DNA from: a bacterium
Lineage (GTDB): Bacteria > SM23-31 > JAUVVT01
NCBI GenBank assembly: GCA_030604505.1
Contig: JAUVVT010000075.1
Coordinates: 1 to 7,388, forward strand
Length of the DNA: 7,388 nt
Direction of reading: 5' to 3'
The notes beneath the pieces are model-generated. The model searched no databases. It saw only the letters and a program-made list of their open reading frames with translations, and was not told the DNA's origin. Below, piece by piece: positions 5,628 through 7,388 of the stretch (position 1 is the stretch's first letter; each line of letters begins with the position of its first letter). A program made the position numbers and the translations under genes.

Positions 5628-6356
5628 TTACTCTCTTATCATTCCCGTAATCTGCCAGACTTTTGCCATATAGTCGGTTACTTTAAGATGCATATGATAT
5701 GGTTCTTCTATTTTAAAGTGAGCTTTTTTGAATCCCTTGTCGCTGTATGTTTTTTCAGTTATTAAGATTTTTACTGCATCGGCAATTGAGCCGATTCCTC
5801 TTGCAATTTCTGCAGGTTCTCCTTTAATTGCTACCTTGACATCGTCTCCATCCTCTATTACGTCTATCATTATCATTCCTGTGTTAATTCCTATTCTAAT
5901 ATTCCATGAGTCTTCTATTCTAAAAAATTCCCAACTCCGGTTAAGTTTGTTCATTCTGTAGCGAATCTTTAATGAGGATATTACCGCTCTCATACTGCCA
6001 TCAGTGAAATTTTTATCCACAGGAAAATAGAATAGAATCCCATCACTGGAAAATTTTTCTACCAGCCCCCCTTCATCGGTAATAATGTCAGTGACTGCTC
6101 CTATAAACTGATTGAGACAGGATGCAAATTTTTCTCTTGAATCAGACATTCTTTTTATAATGTTCTTGAAATCTTTTATAGAGCAGTAGCCGACGGTACC
6201 AAATCTTTGGGTTATGTTTGATTCCTTTTTTTCAGCTCTGGGTTTAAAGACTCTTTTATCTTTACCATGGACTTTCCTGTCAATTACCACTCTCTCAAAG
6301 ACAGCCTTTTTGTATCGCTTATGGGATATTTTTGATTTTAAGGTTTTTCTTTCCAT
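5628..6356 (-). CDS. Class III adenylate/guanylate cyclase-like protein, probably degenerate
   Basis: A 242-residue soluble protein. Residues 1-46 form a very basic, probably disordered tail rich in Lys and Arg. From about residue 52 it follows the class III cyclase fold: FGTVGYCSIKDF (52-63), GGLVEKFSSDGILFYFP (96-112), IRIGINTGMIMID (153-165), VAIKGEPAEIARGI (175-188) and LITEKTYS (198-205). Active-site positions are mixed. The first metal Asp of the usual F-x-D-I-x-x-F is Ser59. The second metal Asp is kept (Asp105), but its preceding Gly is Ser104. The substrate-binding Lys101 is kept. The expected D-x-V-N-x-x-x-R segment reads EPAEIARG, so the transition-state Asn is lost and the Arg is shifted. 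It is therefore likely catalytically inactive or altered, perhaps a nucleotide-sensing or protein-binding domain. No Shine-Dalgarno is visible before the ATG; an in-frame stop 15 nt upstream of the ATG fixes the ORF. lexA lies downstream behind its own promoter. Confidence 0.8.
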   Translation of the reverse strand: MERKTLKSKISHKRYKKAVFERVVIDRKVHGKDKRVFKPRAEKKESNITQRFGTVGYCSIKDFKNIIKRMSDSREKFASCLNQFIGAVTDIITDEGGLVEKFSSDGILFYFPVDKNFTDGSMRAVISSLKIRYRMNKLNRSWEFFRIEDSWNIRIGINTGMIMIDVIEDGDDVKVAIKGEPAEIARGIGSIADAVKILITEKTYSDKGFKKAHFKIEEPYHMHLKVTDYMAKVWQITGMIRE

Positions 6357-6458
6357 ATTTTTATAAAACAGTTAGTATAAAAAGATAGAGACTCAAGAGA
6401 TGAAGGGACATGCATTAATAATTTTAATCAGTAGTGTCCGGTAAAAAAGTAATGAAAA

Positions 6459-6533
6459 AGAGCTAAAACCTTTGTATTTTTAAATATACAATTTAAAAAT
6501 AATTTTTAAATACAAGAATGAGGTTTTAGCTCT
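6459..6533 (+). repeat. Inverted repeat abutting the transposase start codon
   Basis: Arms 6459-6471 and 6521-6533 are perfect 13-bp complements (AGAGCTAAAACCT and its reverse complement). After a 5-nt bulge (6516-6520), the stem continues with 8 more pairs, TTGTATTT (6472-6479) with 6508-6515. An alternative inner hairpin, ATTTTTAAA (6476-6484) with TTTAAAAAT (6492-6500), is also possible. The outer arm ends at the base before the ATG and contains the only AGG that could serve as a Shine-Dalgarno, so long transcripts would hide the ribosome site. Confidence 0.8.
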
Positions 6534-7388
6534 ATGGTAAAACATACGATATTCAATCAAATATTGCAACTAATTTATCGATATAATTTTAAAAAGTGTG
6601 TAGACCGTTATAATGGAGACCGCTACACAAAAAGATTAAACTGCTGGCAGCAATTCATAGTGTTGTTATTCGCGCAAGCGAGAGGGTTAAAGAGCTTACG
6701 AGACATACAGGTAAGTCTCAGAAGCCAACAGAGGAAGTGGTACCATTTAGGTCTTGAAAATGTTGCACGAAGCACCCTTTCTGATGCGAATAACAATCGC
6801 AGTTCAGATATTTATAAAGAAATATTTCATGATTTACTTTTAAAATGCCAAAGTTTGTCACCGAAACACAAATTTAGATTTAATAATCCGTTGTATACTA
6901 TGGATTCAACATTAATAAACTTATGTCTTACTATTTTCCCTTGGGCAAAGTACCGGAAGATGAAAGGAGCGTTAAAGCTCCATGCTCTTCTGGATCACAG
7001 CGGTTGTCTGCCGTCGTTTATTACCGTCACTGACGGCAAATGTCATGATATACGTGTTGCAAGAGACAAAGAATTCGGTTTTCTTAGTCTTCTACCGGAC
7101 AGCATAATCACAATAGACAGAGCATATATTGATTATAAGTGGCTGTATTCACTCACACAGCAAAAAGTATTCTTCGTTACACGGGCAAAACGGAACATTG
7201 ATTACGAAGTTCTCGGACAGCACAAAACTCCTAAAAAAACAAGTATCATCGCCGATGAGATTATTCAATTAACCGGGTTTTATACTCAACAGGAATACCC
7301 TGCTACACTGCGTATGGTCACATATTATGACAAGGAGACCGACAAAAAACTCGTATTTCTGACAAATAACTGTACCCTTGCTGCAAAG
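6534..7388 (+). CDS. IS4-family DDE transposase with DUF4372-type N-terminus (cut by right edge)
   Basis: The first 285 codons of the transposase are visible without stop or frameshift; family members are usually about 370-400 residues, so roughly the last quarter is missing. The N-terminus HTIFNQILQLI ... CVDRYNGDRYTKRLNCWQQF ... LFAQARGLKSLRDIQ (4-59) matches the DUF4372 domain that precedes the catalytic core in this IS4 branch. The RNase H-like core shows the first Asp in YTMDSTLINLCL (Asp124) and the second in IITIDRAYIDYKWLY (Asp195), followed by FFVTRAKRN (213-221). The catalytic Glu of the Y-R-E-K motif lies beyond the window. The ATG at 6534 directly follows the leader hairpin. Whether the element is intact cannot be judged from this part, but nothing visible is broken. 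Confidence 0.96.
   Translation, partial: MVKHTIFNQILQLIYRYNFKKCVDRYNGDRYTKRLNCWQQFIVLLFAQARGLKSLRDIQVSLRSQQRKWYHLGLENVARSTLSDANNNRSSDIYKEIFHDLLLKCQSLSPKHKFRFNNPLYTMDSTLINLCLTIFPWAKYRKMKGALKLHALLDHSGCLPSFITVTDGKCHDIRVARDKEFGFLSLLPDSIITIDRAYIDYKWLYSLTQQKVFFVTRAKRNIDYEVLGQHKTPKKTSIIADEIIQLTGFYTQQEYPATLRMVTYYDKETDKKLVFLTNNCTLAAK

Larger units (their letters stand above)
6433..7388 (+). mobile_element. IS4-type insertion sequence, left part (right end outside window)
   Basis: The left end most likely begins at AGTGTCCGGTAAAAAAG (near 6433), where the flank of the cyclase-like gene changes to an AT-rich leader followed by the transposase. AGTGTCC-type ends are familiar among IS4-family elements with this transposase type, but the matching right end and the target duplication cannot be seen, so the boundary is uncertain by a few bases. 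It is inserted about 76 nt before the start of the divergently oriented cyclase-like gene. The visible part holds one transposase gene and a leader hairpin. Confidence 0.85.

Overview
This is an AT-rich bacterial window. Six genes or operon members on the minus strand look chromosomal, and an insertion sequence enters from the right on the plus strand. The LexA operator has the form GAAC-N4-GTTC, as in Gram-positive bacteria and several deep-branching phyla, and differs from the proteobacterial CTG-N10-CAG. Strong Shine-Dalgarno sequences precede lexA and dinB, while several other genes have none that I can see. The organism cannot be placed from sequence reading alone; an uncultivated or poorly sampled phylum is possible.

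Layout in the direction of minus-strand transcription, from right to left. (1) 6433-7388: left part of an IS4-type insertion sequence, transposase on the plus strand and cut by the window edge. (2) 5628-6356: a small class III nucleotidyl-cyclase-like protein with a very basic N-terminus and several altered catalytic positions. (3) 5570-5598: a near-consensus promoter with a LexA box in its spacer, followed by a leader of about 250 nt. (4) 4695-5306: lexA. (5) 4535-4695: a hairpin-rich composite repeat with inverted-repeat ends. (6) 4278-4532: a small DUF6504-like protein. (7) 3071-4273: dinB (DNA polymerase IV). (8) 2879-3070: an AT-rich gap with a 27-bp near-perfect dyad and a possible promoter. 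(9) 1-2878: a tight four-gene cluster of PfkB-family sugar kinase, RmlD-like SDR reductase, DPM1-like glycosyltransferase and a second GT2 glycosyltransferase cut by the left edge.

Two functional blocks emerge. The lexA / DUF6504-like / dinB block is a compact DNA-damage (SOS) unit. LexA probably represses its own promoter, and dinB and its small partner have no visible LexA box of their own, so they are probably expressed by read-through from lexA. The pfkB-to-glycosyltransferase block is probably for surface glycan or glycolipid synthesis: sugar phosphorylation, nucleotide-sugar reduction, lipid-linked sugar formation and sugar transfer. I see no CRISPR array, tRNA, rRNA or recognisable riboswitch. 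I also see no clear new defence or mobile system. The most unusual items are the degenerate cyclase-like protein, the composite repeat inside the SOS operon and the palindrome ahead of the sugar cluster.
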